64,000 nt of DNA from Abelmoschus esculentus (lineage: Eukaryota; Streptophyta; Magnoliopsida; Malvales; Malvaceae), in the NCBI GenBank assembly GCA_035048815.1, contig JAUCBN010000011.1:11185501-11249500 (forward strand). Direction: 5' to 3'. Below are positions 34,111 to 47,717 of the stretch, piece after piece (position 1 is the stretch's first letter; each line of letters begins with the position of its first letter). The translations under genes and the position numbers were made by a program. The notes beneath the pieces were generated by a model that did no database searches, was not told where the DNA came from, and saw only the letters and a program-made list of their open reading frames with translations.

Positions 34111-34944
34111 AGGGGTGTTTAAATTCGGGTACCCATTTTCGGGTAGTAAAATAATCGGTCTGTATCTTGACTCAGATGAAAATTTGAGTAATCGAATACC
34201 CGATTTTTTTATTTTTATTTTTATAAATCTTAAGTTTAATCTTAAAAAAAATAAAATAAAATAAAAGTTTAAATTACATAATCCAATATCAAAATATAAA
34301 ATTTTAAAGCCCTAATTACATAATCTAAACATAAATTTTAAGACCCAAATTATATAATTTAATTCGAAACAAAACATAACGTCTAAATAAAATTTTTCTT
34401 TTTAATATTTTTTTAAAAATATTTTTAATTAGTATAATTTACTTTAATATATAAAAATTAATGATTTAAGTATTAATGAATCTTTAGTTGATTTTCTTAT
34501 CGGTTAATGCACATACAAAATAGTGCATATCTAAACGGGTAAAATTCGAATTTTACCAACTCAAAAAACTAAATGTATAATTTTATAATGATTCTTAATT
34601 TTTTTTACAATGAATCTCTAATTGTTTTTTAAAATTAATATTTGAGGTTCAAGATTTAAAAATTATGTTATTTGGTTTAGAAATATAATGAATATAAGTG
34701 TATTTTATTTAAATAATAATTATATTTAAAATAAAAGAATAAAAAAAGGTTAGGAACCGGGTACCCGAAAGTAACCGAGTACCCGAATTTTTATAAAATT
34801 TTAACCCGGACCCGACCCGGAAAATGACGGGTCGGATATCCGACCCGAAACAAAATTTTTTCAAAAATATACCTAAATTTTTGTGTTCGGATAATTGGGT
34901 AGTCAGATCGAATCATTCAGATCGAATATTTTTAAACACCCATA
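34111..34944. repeat. Inverted-terminus repeat with CGGGTACCCG core
   Basis: The left end aggggtgtttaaattcgggt and the right end gaatatttttaaacaccca are inverse. Inside lie cgggtacccattttcgggta, aatacccg, gaaccgggtacccgaaagta and cggatatccgacccg. The middle is A/T-rich and includes inverse-looking halves. Non-coding, MITE-like. Confidence 0.65.
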
Positions 34945-36090
34945 GTGTTTTCAATGAAAACCTAATTCAAATTATTTTATCATTTCAAACCTCACGAGTC
35001 AAATTGTATAAGAAAACGGGTAAAAGAAAGACAAAAGCATCCTAGGGAAACTCAGTATCCAATGGATGAAAGATTGTACCAGTTTTTTTTTTTTTTTTTT
35101 ATAATAAACGAGTTTAATGCATTTTTTTACAACCCTAAAAAGTTTTAATATAAAATAATTTTTTATAATAAAACATTATAATATTTCATTATAAAAAATA
35201 TATGATATTATTGATAAATCATATAACAAAAGACTAAGTCGAACCACATTAAAACCCCTAAACTTAATAAAAAAATAACCCCTTTAAAATCAAAATAACA
35301 TTCAACATGTGCGGTTCAAAAATTTTAGGGGCCTTGTAATTTATTAAAATATAATCCTTAAAAGCAATCGTTTATAATCCCTATTAATTCTAAAAATTTG
35401 GCCCTTAAAAATAATTATTTCTTTTGGGCGTTATTATTGTGTCTGTCCAGAATTTCATTGGTTCTACAAAAACAATAATAGGAATAATCAATAAGATTCT
35501 ATAATTAATTATCATATTTAAAAATAATCATAACATTTTAACAATTATAAATTTATCTTTCTTAAAAGCATTTTTAAAATTTTTATAATAAATTTCGAGA
35601 TTAACATAACTAATGAATATAATTTATCAAAATTTTGAGGCCGGTCGTTTCTATTACGCTTGTCCAGAACCGATTGACAATCAGACAAAACAATGCGAAA
35701 CCACATGAATTATAGCATTATATTATCAATAATCACATTCGAGACAAAAGCAATTATTTTACCAATATATATAGTACATGGATTTTCTGTAGAAAAAAAC
35801 AATGTTGACGATGGATATGTCCATGGGTGTTTGAGCTTTGCCATATTCCCTAGATAAAAGGGTCGTCCAAGTCCCAACAAAAGATTTTAAGAGGCTTTTG
35901 ATACAAGAAATGAAAGGCATTAGCATTATTAGTATCTGGTGGTGAGTGAAAGCTGGTGGGTTTATATTATCAACTTCACACTTATTGCATCCAAGAAAGA
36001 TAGGACAACAATAATGTAGGATAACATTTGCTTTCAACAGACGTTGTAGGGTAGTGGCTTGGCCCAGGACTCATTAATTTCTTTCTTCCG
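34945..36090. other. Intergenic DNA, no gene seen
   Basis: It contains a run of about 19 T at 35080-35100 and otherwise A/T-rich sequence. The small minus-strand frame at 35759-36037 has no recognised domain. Confidence 0.5.
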
Positions 36091-36300
36091 TATCTCGTAT
36101 ATAAATCATCTGTTTGTTTATTGTGTTTTTTATATTTTTATTTTAAAATAATTGATTTAAGATTTAGGGTTTATAATTTAAAAACTAAAAATTAAGGTTA
36201 AAATTTAAAATTTAATTTTTAAGTATTTCTAATACGAGACATAAAAAGGAAAATGATTAAGGTTGGGATTTTTGTTCCTACATATCTGCCTTTTGTTTCC
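36091..36300. repeat. Small foldback related to the 30440-30862 family
   Basis: tctcgtatataaatcatctg on the left is approximately inverse to aatacgagacataaaaagga on the right, with tttagggtttataatttaaa between. It is probably a short, diverged relative of the CCCTAAA-core foldback. Confidence 0.4.
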
Positions 36301-36699
36301 ATGGTTAATTAATTAGTCAACCCTATATTCATTTCTCTCACTTCCTTTTACTTTTTCTTGCTTCATTATGTATATCAAAATACTTAAAATTATTTGCAAC
36401 TTTGATGAGGGACTACCTCAGCTTCCACTCTAATTCTAATTTATATCCTAGAAAAAATAATCATGCAAGAAAGAAATCTATACATTTAGATACCAAAGAG
36501 TAAATATAACATTGCTTTAGTTAAATACCTTTTTATAATTTGTAACTTTTTTCATTTTATTTTGTAAAACGAATTTTATTGATGTGAAGAATACGATAAT
36601 GATGATTTTAGATGATTCATCGCTTTTGATTTGAATGAAGAATTTATAAACCACTTATCTGGTCTGGTATAAAATCGATTCTGAGATACTATCAAAACA

Positions 36700-38160
36700 C
36701 ATCGACAGCTAAATCAGAGAATCATTTAACATATCAAGTCATACATATATACAACGGGGCATGCATATCAAGTCATATATTTTTATCTTATCAAACCCTT
36801 CTTGGGTTCATACTATGATTCTCCATTTTAATGAAATCTCCATCATATACAACCTCATTATTCCAACTCATTATTGGGTACTCACTACGATTTAACCATT
36901 TAATGGTATCTTATACAATTTCAACTTCTTCGTTTCAACCCATTCATGGGCTCCATCCACTAAAGTCAAACAATCAATTGTAAGAAAGAACATAATGCTA
37001 GAAAACATGGGAAACAATATTACTATCAAATTATACAATGATCCCTTAATCATAAAATTTTCATATCACAAATTTCAATATCTAAAATAGATATAAACCA
37101 ACCACCAATAAATTATAATCATTTTACATATCAAAAATTTAAAATTTTCACAAATAATAATATAAATTTACGAAATTCTTTAAAAATCTCGATATTCTAT
37201 AATTACTTTTTTCACCAAAATCTTGATTTCAGAACAAGTAGATTCTCAAATATTCAAAACTTTTTCAAATATACCTAAAAAATATTACTTAACAAAAATT
37301 TTTATACATTTTCAAACCTTTTTTATCGATTACCTTCTCCTTCTACCATAATTAAAAATCATATATTTTCTTACCATATACCTTTCTTTTTTATGCTATT
37401 TAATTCTCACATACCTTTTCTATACTCCCCTTTTCATTCTCTATACATAACTATCAATGAGATTCTTGCCTATTTTACAACAACCTTTTTGTGGGTACTT
37501 ACGATGCTCCAACCATTACATGGTTTATTGAACAATTATATTATTTATGCTCCAACCATTATATGTTTCATTGACCAATTACATTATTTATGTACCAACC
37601 CAATTAAGAGTACCTAAGATAAATCCACCATCTCATTGACTCGTAGTACAACCCATACTTATTTCATATTTCCCAAGAAAGGCTACAACAACAATTAACA
37701 AAATCCATTGCCATATATTTTCTATGTACCCAATTCAAAATATTATATTAAACAATATTATAATCAATCTATAAACAAAATCTCAAAAAATATCTTCTCA
37801 GCCAACACCAAACAACAATATTTTTAACAATATAAAATTATATTCTCTAATAATTTTATAAAATTACCAACTTTTCCCCAAATGTCATTATCTCATATAA
37901 TATTATTAAATTATAAAAAATTAGATTCTCCAACTTTCAAAATACTTTCAAATATATCTAAAACTTATTACATACTATTTTTTTAATTTCTCTACCTACT
38001 TTCTTTACCATTCACCTCTTCCTTATTTCCTAATTAAAAATCGTATGTTTTCTTATCATATACATTTCTTTTTTACGCTAGTTAATTTTCACGTACTCTT
38101 TACATATTCTCTTTTTCAATCTCTTTCCTCTATTTATCTTAATTATAATTTATTTTTTTA
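36700..38160. repeat. Duplicated pyrimidine-rich module and short direct repeats
   Basis: Two diverged copies of a module of about 240 bp lie at about 37225-37470 and 37920-38150. They share agattctc, tttcaaatatacctaaaa, ccataattaaaaatcatat and tttcttaccatataccttt-like blocks. Between and before them are short phrases of the type atgctccaaccattacatgg (37504, 37550) and cattcttgggttcatactac-like phrases (36800-36950). No gene. Confidence 0.55.
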
Positions 38161-38289
38161 CATAAGTATTAATAAGATTCTTACCTACTTTTACCATTAC
38201 AACTCCAACCAACTCTGGTAACATATCCAACTCTACTCTCTATTTTTCCAAATCATTTTAGTCTATCTAATTACATACTATGTAACAGA

Positions 38290-38841
38290 TCCTAACCCCT
38301 CTAACAATGCCACCAACAGTAACGCTATCACTTTAGTTAAAATTCCTTCACAAGAGATACCAACACCTTCAACGATAACTCAACCAACCTAATCTCCAAT
38401 TGTGATGGCATAACCTTCTGAATCAAGCACATCATTTCCACAGCTCAAACACAAAGAAGTTATGAAAGAACAAGTTGGAAAAGAAATCACTCGAAAATCT
38501 AATGTCGCCATTCGCGTCAAGACCGTCCTCCTTCTTGATATGTTAAATCCACCTCTACCTGACATTGATGATTCATCCTTCAGCCCAAATGCTAGAAGCA
38601 TTGTTGCACTTGACAAAGAACTCAGCATGGTACATCTGGGCAAAATCAAGATCATTGACAATTTTGATGAATAGCTCAAAGCAAATCCACAAGCCATCCG
38701 TGTTGGAAAGAAACGATCCCTTTCAATGCATGAAAGCAAACACCAAAAGAAGCCAAAACACACTCCAATAGAAAAAGATGGGATGAGAAACGGAAAAAAC
38801 TTTACGACAGAGGTTGACACGGTTCAACCCCATCGAACCAA
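38290..38841 (+). pseudogene. LINE ORF1 C-terminal remnant
   Basis: The stretch reads ITRKSNVAIRVKTVLLLDML, then LVPHLG-like acidic sequence and a lysine-rich tail (KKRSLSMHESKHQKKPKHTP), with frame breaks. It directly precedes the endonuclease start of the LINE pol, which is where ORF1 ends in plant L1 elements. Its 5' extent and nucleic-acid-binding knuckle cannot be identified, so the call rests on position and composition. Confidence 0.4.
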
Positions 38842-38866
38842 ATGAAAATCGTGTGTTGGAACTACC

Positions 38867-39190
38867 ATGACCTTGATAAACCCAGACAGTTCAATATATC
38901 AAAAAATAATTACCAAATATGAACGTGATGTTATATTTCTTTGCGAAACTAGACTTAATAAAACTCGATGTATTTCTCTTAGTGCATCATGTGATATGCA
39001 AGGATGCTTATTGGTAGGAAATAGTCCAACTTGTAATAATCTTGTCTTACTTTGGAATAATAAAATTCAAACTGATTTACTTTCTTACTCTGATCGCCAT
39101 ATCGGTTGTATCATTAACCATGACGATTTCAAATTTCACTTCACCAGTTTACATGGTTATGCTAATACAAACCATAAATTCAAAACATGA
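38867..39190 (+). pseudogene. LINE endonuclease remnant
   Basis: This is the continuation of the 38842 start after a frameshift. It reads ERDVIFLCETRLNKT (the family motif P-x-x-x-FL-x-ET-K/R-L with the catalytic Glu) and LLWNNKIQTDLLSYSDRHIG (the LxW motif), ending at TNHKFKT. The sequence beyond it, near 39232-39250, encodes IDGDFNEILYDNEK, the GDFN catalytic motif, in another frame. This is an apurinic-type nicking endonuclease domain, not functional here. Confidence 0.75.
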
Positions 39191-40098
39191 CAATTAATAG
39201 ATTCTTTAAAATCATCCTCCAACCTCTCATGACTTATAGATGGAGACTTTAATGAAATACTATATGACAATGAAAAATAAGGAGGATGCCAACATGCACG
39301 ATCTTAAATCATTAATTTTCAAGAATGTTTATCTAGAAACGAACTCTTCGATTGTAAGACTAACTCAGGATGGTTCACATGGTTTAAACATTGACCCAAC
39401 TCACAACCTATCTTCGAAAGATTCGATCGATTCATTGGATCAACCAATTCGATAAATATGTATCTTAATTATACTATAACTTCGTTTTTCCAATCCAAAT
39501 TTGACTACTTCTCCATTATGCTCGACACCTCTCCTACTAAATTTGTTAGAAAATGGAATTTTAAGAAAACTTTTCATTTTGAGGAATGTTGGGCCAACAA
39601 TGATGAAAGCAAAAACCTAATATACGATATTTGGACCAATATGAATGGTAACACCTTAAATAAAATACAAAAGATTGGGAAGCATCTAAATTCATGGCAA
39701 AATTCTCAAAAAAAAAATGAACGCCTTCAATATCTAACTACATGCATTAATAATAGTTTACAACATCCAATACCCCCTTCATAGGAAAACCACCTCATTG
39801 AAGCAAAGAAAGAACTACATAAACTTTAACATAACAATAAAATATATTGGGCCCAACACTCAAGAACTAATTGGCTAAAACTTAGAGACAAAAACACTTC
39901 TTTCTTCCATGCACGAGCCAATGGGCATCGTAAGAAAAACACAATTCAAGGTCTCTTTGATAAATCCAACACCTGGCACACAGAGGAATCTAATATTCTA
40001 GCAATTGCTACAGACTATTTCAAAATCTTTTCTTTACATTAAATCCAACTCCTTTAGTTGATATCCTTGATAACATTCTAACCATAATTACACCACAA

Positions 40099-41011
40099 AT
40101 GAATGAAAATTCAAATCGACCTTTCACAACAGAAGAAATTATTAATGATTTTCGGGATATTGATCCTAGGAAAGCTCCAGAGATTGATGTTTTCCCAAGT
40201 GGTTTTTATCGACAATATTGGGATAGACTTGGTCAGGATAAAATACGGCTATGCCTTGATCTTCTCTCGGGTACAACCGACATGGATGAGGTCAACCGAA
40301 TTATTCTTATCCTAATTCCAAAAAAACAAAACCCAACGACGATGAGAAAACTTCGACCAATAAGCCTTTGCTTTTTTATATACAAAATTGTAGCTAAGGT
40401 CTTAGTCAACCGTCTCAAAACCTCCATACCTTTATGTATTAGTAACAACCAAGTAGCTTTTATTTAAGGTAGAAACTTCATACTTTCAATACGGGAGACT
40501 CTCATCTATCTAAAGGTGTTAGTCTGAAGCTAGACATGAAAAAAGCCTTTGACCTTGTTGAATGACCTTTCTTACAACAAATTATGCAACGTATGGGTTT
40601 CAAAAATACTTGGATTTCTACCATAATGAAATGTGTCACTACCATCTCTTGCCAAGTCTAGGTAAACGACTCTTTATCTCAACCTTTTAAGCCACATTGA
40701 GGTCTCAGAAAAGGAGACCCACTTTCTCCATTTCTCTCTCTTCTGCACCCAAGGTTTATCAGCTATTCTAAATAGGGAACATACTATCGGCAACCTCCCT
40801 AGACTCAGTGCTAGTCGATACGACCCAAAAAATAAACCATCTCCTTTTCACTGATGATTGTTTGGTTTTCATAAAAAACAACATCACTGAATATAATCAT
40901 CTTAAAAACACACTACACAAATATGCTACCTCTTCAAGCCAAACGATAAATCTTAAAAAATTAACAATCTACTTTTCCCCAAAAAATACTATCACAAAGA
41001 ACCGCTATTAA
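40099..41011 (+). pseudogene. LINE reverse transcriptase remnant
   Basis: It opens MNENSNRPFTTEEI and reads DIDPRKAPEIDVFPSGFYRQ (the KAPGxDGxPxxFY motif of L1 RTs), ILIPKKQNPTTMRKLRPISL, YKIVAKVLVNRLK and NNQVAFI, ending at a TAA near 40467. Further on, broken pieces give KPHxGLRKGDPLSPF-like sequence near 40690 and the active site LFTDDCLVFIKN near 40842-40875, an F-[ATS]-DD box. At least four interruptions. Confidence 0.85.
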
Positions 41012-41360
41012 CAATATTCTTCAAGTCCAAGAGGTTAGTGACCCTAGAATTTACCTCGGTGTCCCACTCTTTCTTGGTAAGAATAAAATAGCTTCTTTAG
41101 GTTTTACCAGAGATAAAGTTAACTCAAGTCTCTCAAAATGAGATAAACATTTATTATCTTTTAGTTGTAGAGAAATTTTCATAAAATCTGTCATTTAATC
41201 TCTTCCATAATATGCCATGTCATGCTACCTTCTTCCACACAACATTATCGATGATATGACCACTTTTATTCACCGATACTGGTGGTCAGGGAAAGGTAAC
41301 AAACACAGCTGGAACTTGCTTCTTTAAGAGGTTGTATGGCAACCAAAATCAACAGGAGGC

Positions 41361-41961
41361 ATGAGCTTTCATGATCTCCATAACTATAATATTACTCTTT
41401 TAGGGAAACAAATATGGAGACTACTCTGTGAACCTTCTAACCTCATTGGTCAGATATATCAAGCTAAATACTACCCATTTGGCAACATCCTCGACGTAAC
41501 TTCCACAAAACAATCTTCTTTTTCTTGGAAGGGCATCTGTACGGTTCTGAAAAAGCTTCTTCCTGGTTTTGTTACAAGGCCAAAAATTAATAGAAAGATT
41601 AACATATTCCATGATCTATGGGGAGGCTCCTATCTTGTTTAACTTTTTGACAAATATGAAATTTCCAGTGAACTTCCAAAGCGAGCTTGGGATTTTATGA
41701 TTCTTGGGCAACCACAATTGGATGAGCCTAAAATACGTTCTTTTTTATAGAGAGGATGCCAACACTATTTTAAACATCCCTATAATTAACGAACATAGAG
41801 ATAAGACTATATGGATGAACAATGATTGCAGACTTTATTTAGTCAGATCGGGTTATTTATTCCTACAAAAACCATATAGAACTCTAAATAGACTGACACG
41901 CATTTGGAAAACCATCTCTAAGGTACTAGCCTTACCAAAGTTAAGGGCCTTTGGATGGTGA
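41361..41961 (+). pseudogene. LINE zinc-finger linker remnant (zf-RVT region)
   Basis: It reads MSFHDLHNYNITLLGKQIWR, the GGLGFRDLxxFNxALLAKQxWR motif that follows RT in plant L1 elements, then ASxFLKARYFP-like QIYQAKYYPFGNIL. The later part (SGYLFLQKPYR, KLRAFGW) resembles the zf-RVT region upstream of RNase H. Broken by stops. Confidence 0.7.
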
Positions 41962-42297
41962 CTAGGTCATGATGCTCTTCCTACGGGATCAAAATTACCG
42001 AATACCAACCTAGGTAATGGAATTTACCCAATTTGTTCAACTTTGATTGAAACCCTGATGCACGCTTTGCGCGACTATCTTGGTGCCCATGAAACTATTC
42101 GATTAGTAGGTTTTCCTACTTTAATCCAATCAGGTACTTTTACATATTGGATGGAGATTACAATGGCTAAACTTAACAATCAAGATTTTTCTCTTTTTCT
42201 AACGTTTCTCTGAAATATTTGGAATAGAAGGAATGATTGGATTCACAATAACCATTTTCAACCACCACGGTTAACCTTTGCAAACGCCAAATCATTA

Positions 42298-42870
42298 TTG
42301 AATGAATATCAAAATGCAAACATTACCTCCTCTACTAGCAATCCACAAAGACTCGTTCTTCAAAACCAAACTTGGCAAAAACCATGCCTTAGTTCTATTA
42401 AAATAAACTCGGATGAGGCTTTTGATCCTATTTCTGGAAGTGCTGCAATTGGTGTTGTAGCACGTAAATCGGGTGGTGTGGTTTTGGGAGGAATTTCTCT
42501 TCCTCTTGCTGGATGTCCTGACGCTACTTCGGCTGAAGCACAAACAATCTTAGCTGGACTACGACTTGCATCTCAGAAAGGCTGAATAAATATTACCTTT
42601 GAGACAGACTCAATATTTATTGCAAATAAAGTCAACCAGGGTGGAGCAGATCTCTTAACTTTACAGCCTTTGGTGTCCATGATTCGCTCCACACTTAGGA
42701 GTTTAGCAAATTGTCGGATCTCTTAAATACCTAGAGGGGACAATAATGTAGCTCATACTCTTGCTTATAGGGTAATGAGCACACTATGTAATCTTAATTT
42801 TGACTCCGACATGCCTGACTTTATATGGGCTTTTATAAACTCTGAGAGATTTACCTCTCCTATTCAATAA
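42298..42870 (+). pseudogene. LINE RNase H remnant (RVT_3 type)
   Basis: It reads SSIKINSDEAFDPISGSAAI, GVVARKSGGVVLGG and SAEAQTILAGLRLASQKG, then after a stop FETDSIFIANKVNQG and, further, the PRGDNNVAHTLAYRVM motif near 42735. This order (DGA, AEA, ESDS, R-x-x-N-x-x-AH-x-LA) is the archaeal-like RNase H found at the end of many plant L1 elements and in stand-alone RVT_3 proteins. Confidence 0.75.
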
Positions 42871-43259
42871 AATCTAGGGGTAATCTTTTTCCAATAGGGG
42901 CTTCTAACTATCCTTCGGGTTGGAAGTGTTAGATTTTTTTTAACGAGGCCCTTTTTTCGTTAAAAATATATATTCAAAGACATGAACATGTAAATAAACC
43001 TATTAGAGACCCATGGTTTGAATTTAAGGTTCATTAGACTTTATTTACTTAACCAATTTTATCATTTAAGCTTTTAAGGGCTAAATTATAAATTATAGGT
43101 AAACTTATACATTTTTCAGAATTTGACTTTGTCGAATTTTAATTTGTATCTTAAGGATCTTGCCTATAAATTTTAAGATTATTATCTTACTGATAAGTTG
43201 TTGCTAATTAAATTATGTCATGTTTAAAGATCAATTTGAATAACAATAAAATTTTTTGA

Positions 43260-45700
43260 TTAACTATTTTAGGTTCTTATTTGTTTTACCTACCTTTGGT
43301 ATCAATACTCTATAGGCCATACGGATATGCCTGACCATTATTATTATTATCTTGACTAATATAATTATCGATACAAAATCACTCGTATTGATACCCTAAG
43401 CAATTATCAAATTGCAATGATCAACTTCAGTATCGTTACGAGACATCAAAGCATAGGGATCGGTACGATACCTTAATATAATAATATATAAACCCTAAAT
43501 TTTGAAATTAAAATAGAATGAGTATTGAAATGCTATTTGATTTATTATATCAAATCCAAATGAATCTCGATATGAGTATCCTTTACAAAATAAATTTTAG
43601 ATTCAATTTCTCATATTAATACCATTGTTCCCGTATTGATATCGGGATTACAAAATGACCTATAATATTACTCTAGTACCTGTGAGCTCCCACACGTATT
43701 GGTACACTTTGTATGTAATGATAAAATTATATATGATTTTTATTCAAACTAAGGGCTTAAATGTTGTTTAAACTTAATAAAAATTCTATTCACAACTTAA
43801 AATTACTTATTTTTGATTTTATATCTAATTTTATAATAAATTGAATATGTTTACTAGATTTGACATACTAAAAGCCCAAAAAATAATTTTAGCCTATTTT
43901 TTACTTCTTTTAGGGTTTGACATCCTAAATATTTTTTACCTTATGCATTATTTATGCATATCATATCCTCAAAACAATAAATCATACAACTAACACATAT
44001 GCCACCTTAGCTAGGAGTTTAAGGACTAATTACACAATAAATTTAGATATAACTTATAACCGATAAGATGATCGTGTGTAATTGAATTACTTTCAACCTA
44101 AAAATGCGTGGCACACATTTGTAAGGCTTATATAGCCTAGTGTATTAATTCATAAACAAAATTAAGCATGAATTATCTTATATCAATACTTATGACACAT
44201 TAACTAAAACATGATGTCATTGATTTTTTATATGACATATTTCAACATATTATTGTATTCAAGTATCATTAAAGCACATCAAATCTTTTCAAGGCAGACT
44301 AAAAAAATTTAAAACATATTTAATCATATCAGAATATTTTATATCAAATTAAATTATATAATTTTTTGATATAGTAATATAATGGATACACGGATTTTTA
44401 TGTTTCGTCAAATCACATAGTAATTTATATCCCCATGCCTCTCCGAAATATCATATCACATGTTTTTCTCTGCCTCGTAACTTGTAAGATATAGCCTAAG
44501 GACCATATTTCACTCGTACTAACGAGCTTATAAATCTTATGGCATGCCAATTATATCTACAATATACTTTTATTCAAGGATTACAATGTCATACTTACCG
44601 AGATTATATCCATGGCTTGCACAATATCAAATTAATCCTTGGCTTTATATAATCTAATAACATATCTTATTTCTTCAAGTTGAAAGATATCATAGATCAC
44701 AATTAATTATCAATTTATATATTACGATGATCATAATACATCAGACACACACATATACACATATTTATATATATTCACAATTATTATCATATCAACTTAC
44801 TATACTTATTATAGGTGGTTTCATAATTTTTCTATACGAGCTTCGTTTATCAAAGATGCAAAATAACCTAACATCAAATATGCAATCAAGATAACATTTA
44901 ATTATTCTTGAGACATGAACTACACTCACAAAATTATCCAAAGAGTTCAAGTTTTTTGGATGATAATTTCTTTGTTCCTTAGATTTCTAGGATTTGACAG
45001 AGATGGTGATTCCTTATATTAGACAACTTAAGTTATATAAAAAATAAAGATGTACTACGCTATATTTATAGCATCTTTTAGTTATAAAGTTAACAAAAAA
45101 ACACTTAGAATTTTTATATGTTAATTTAGGTATTTAAAAAAATCTTAAACTTGAAATTACTTATGCTCCAACCTTTAAAATTATCAATTGATTGAGGAAT
45201 TCTTCCTACAGGATTGTATAAAACGGATTGAGATTGAAGGATCAAAGAAAATAATTTTTTTTTTGAATTAAGATGAAGGTACTTAATTAGGTTTCTCAAG
45301 GTTGAAGATGAAAGTGGTGTGAACTTAAGTTTAATGATGAAAAGATAAAATTATTTTTTATTTTATTACTTAAACATGTCCTTCTTAAAAGGGAAAATGA
45401 TATTATAAACTTTTTATTTTTCAATATTTTTTCAAGACAATAATTTTATCTTATAAATTTTTGTTATCTTTGTAACTTTTTTAACCCTTATTAGACAATA
45501 TCACATGAAGGAAGTCATACTAAAAGGCGAGTCATGCTTAGATTTACTCAATCATGAAATTAATCACTCAACTTAACGGACTTTTCAACTTTGGTCTTAA
45601 AATTTTAGTTCTTTTTATATTTTGTTCCTTGAACTAACAAAGTCATACACGATGAAAAATGAGAAAAAAAAAAGAATGAATGTGAGGTTGGAGAGAATAA
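43260..45700 (-). repeat. Very degenerate LTR-like stretch (inference)
   Basis: 43280-43720 holds eroded members of the TATCGATA motif set (ggtatcaatac, ttatcgataca, gtattgatacc, agtatcgttacg, ggatcggtacgatacc, gtattgatatcggga). These are followed by phrases such as catacttaccgagattatat (44591) in the order seen in the inner LTR. No coding region flanks it. Most likely an old solo LTR of a Tekay-like element on the minus strand; boundaries are guesses. Confidence 0.4.
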
Positions 45701-46974
45701 TACAAAGTAGGTGAGAGTTTCAATATCATTTTTTATTATGTGTATGGATATATATTACTCTATGTACATTGTTGGTGTAAAGCCTAAAATTATAATTGCT
45801 ATTGATTAATTGATACGGAAGAGTTGGTAGAATAAGCTATAGTACAAAACTAGTTCCCTTTAATCAAGGAAATATCATAAAGTGGTATAAACCAGACATT
45901 TAATTAAAGTCTGATTATGCATTTATTTATTAGCATTCGTCTTTTTAAATTATGATGATTGTTGGAACGTAAATGCCTTAAGGATCTTTTAAGAATAAAT
46001 GGAAGGTAACTCGATGCTCTTAAAGAAACATTCCTTTTGATGCAGAATGGAGTTATTTTTTCATTGAAAATAGGTAGAGGATCTCAACATTCATGAAGAA
46101 ATAAACCATTTTACTGTAGAATGGATGGTCTCAACAATCATTGCGGTGTGAAGCTATAACCTTTAAAAATATAATAAAGAAATTCAACACTCGATGCAAT
46201 GAATCCTTCAAAGTAACACAAAGTCATCTTGACATCTCTTGAGGATAGAAGATTTTAACATTTTTCACTGTCGATTTAAGACAGTATAATGAAGATCTTT
46301 ATGTAAAAGTATAATGAAGGATCTCAAACACTTAGTGCTAGTTTTCATATCAACAAAGTATAGACATCTCTATAGCATCACCTTTATGTAAGTGGAAGAT
46401 CTTGATAAGGTTGGGTATTTGATAAAGTCTAGTGGAATCAAAATGTTTCTGATTATTCAAGTTTATAAGTCTTATTTTATGATTCAAACTTTATTTGATT
46501 TTTTTAAATTGATTCGAATTTTTTAGTTTCTATCTAAATTTAATTTTAATTATTTATAATGTTATAATACGTATTGATTTTAATTTTAACCACTTGCAAT
46601 ATCAATATACGTTATATATATATTCACATATGATATACATGATAAATCATTCTAAATCGACAAACTCAAATCGAATTTGAAAAATGATAAACTATTTACT
46701 AAAATTTTAAGTTTACCCACAATTTTATTTATATATATACATATATTTATTTCTTGTGTCATATATTATTATTTGATTTTTACATCCATGCTAATTTAAA
46801 TATCCGATCATGATTTATCTATGGTCTTACAGTGATTCACCACGTGATATGATCCATATTATTATAGAATGGGTAATTCGTTAAGTTATTAATTATTTTT
46901 ATTTCATATTTTATTTTGTGTAATTAAGATTCACCTAGTCTTACGGTGACTCATTTCAAAGTATGATCCATATC
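45701..46974. other. Intergenic DNA, no gene supported
   Basis: A short direct repeat (cttacagtgattcaccacgt / cttacggtgactcatttcaa with tatgatccatat) lies at 46830-46990, next to the start of the third chromovirus fragment. Otherwise nothing recognisable. Confidence 0.45.
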
Positions 46975-47710
46975 GTTTATGGAATGACTTTGAAGAGAGT
47001 AACGAGGATCAGTTACCCCTTGCGAAGTTTGCCTACAACAATAATTATCAATCAAGTATTAAGATGATCTTATTTAAGGTGTTGTATGGAAGAAAGAGTA
47101 GAACGTTGTTAATTGTACCGAGCTCATTGTGAGGAGGATTGTGAGATCAAAGTTGATAAGAAAAACTAAGAATGTTTAAATCATTAATGGACGGTTAAAA
47201 GCGACCTTTGTTCATTAGAAAGCCTACGCGAATCAACAATGTAAGCACATAGAGTATGAGATCGGAGAAAGAGTGCTCCTCAAGGTATCACCTTGGAAGA
47301 AAGTGATACACTTTGGGCGGAAGGGCAAGTTAATCCCTAGATTCATCGATCCGTATGAGATTATAGAGAGAATTGGACCCGTTAGTTTATTGGTTGACTT
47401 TACCCCCAGACATGGGTCACATCCATAATGTGTTTTATGTGTCCATGTTTAGTCAATATCGTTTAGATCCTACCGATATCATCTAGAGAGAGAGTTTGAG
47501 ATCAACCCAGATTTATCTTATAAAGATGAACAAATAGCGGTGTTAGACCGAAGAGTCAAAGAGCTTCGATAAAAGAGCATACCCCTAATAAAGATGCTGT
47601 AGAAGAACCATAGAGTAGAAAATGTTACGTGAGAAGTTGAGGAGGAGATAAAATAACTTTACTAACATATGTTTTCGTAGGTAAATTTCAAGGACATTTT
47701 TTAAAGGCGT
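46975..47710 (+). pseudogene. Third chromovirus: integrase C-terminus and chromodomain-like tail
   Basis: It reads EDQLPLAKFAYNNNYQSSIK, VLYGRKSRTLL, YEIGERVLLKVSPWKKVIHF, GRKGKLIPRFIDPYEIIERI, then broken pieces equivalent to HNVFHVSMLRRY and the tail NPDLSYKDEQIAVLDRRVKE. The order is identical to the two complete chromoviruses in the window. Everything upstream (gag to integrase core) is missing. Many stops and frameshifts. Confidence 0.8.
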
Positions 47711-47717
47711 AGAGAGT

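Larger units (their letters stand above)
38842..42965 (+). mobile_element. L1-type LINE, ORF2 region, decayed
   Basis: It starts MKIVCWNYHDLDKPRQF at 38842, matching the MKIxSWNxRGLG opening of plant L1 endonucleases. Reverse transcriptase and RNase H remnants follow in order, and a 3' part after the last codons (taggggtaatctttttcc ... tttttttaacgagg) runs to about 42965. No clear poly(A) tail or target duplication was found. Numerous stops and frameshifts. Confidence 0.75.

Noticed and set aside
33998..35045. Frames within and beside the 34111-34944 repeat
   Set aside because: They are low-complexity translations of A/T-rich repeat DNA.
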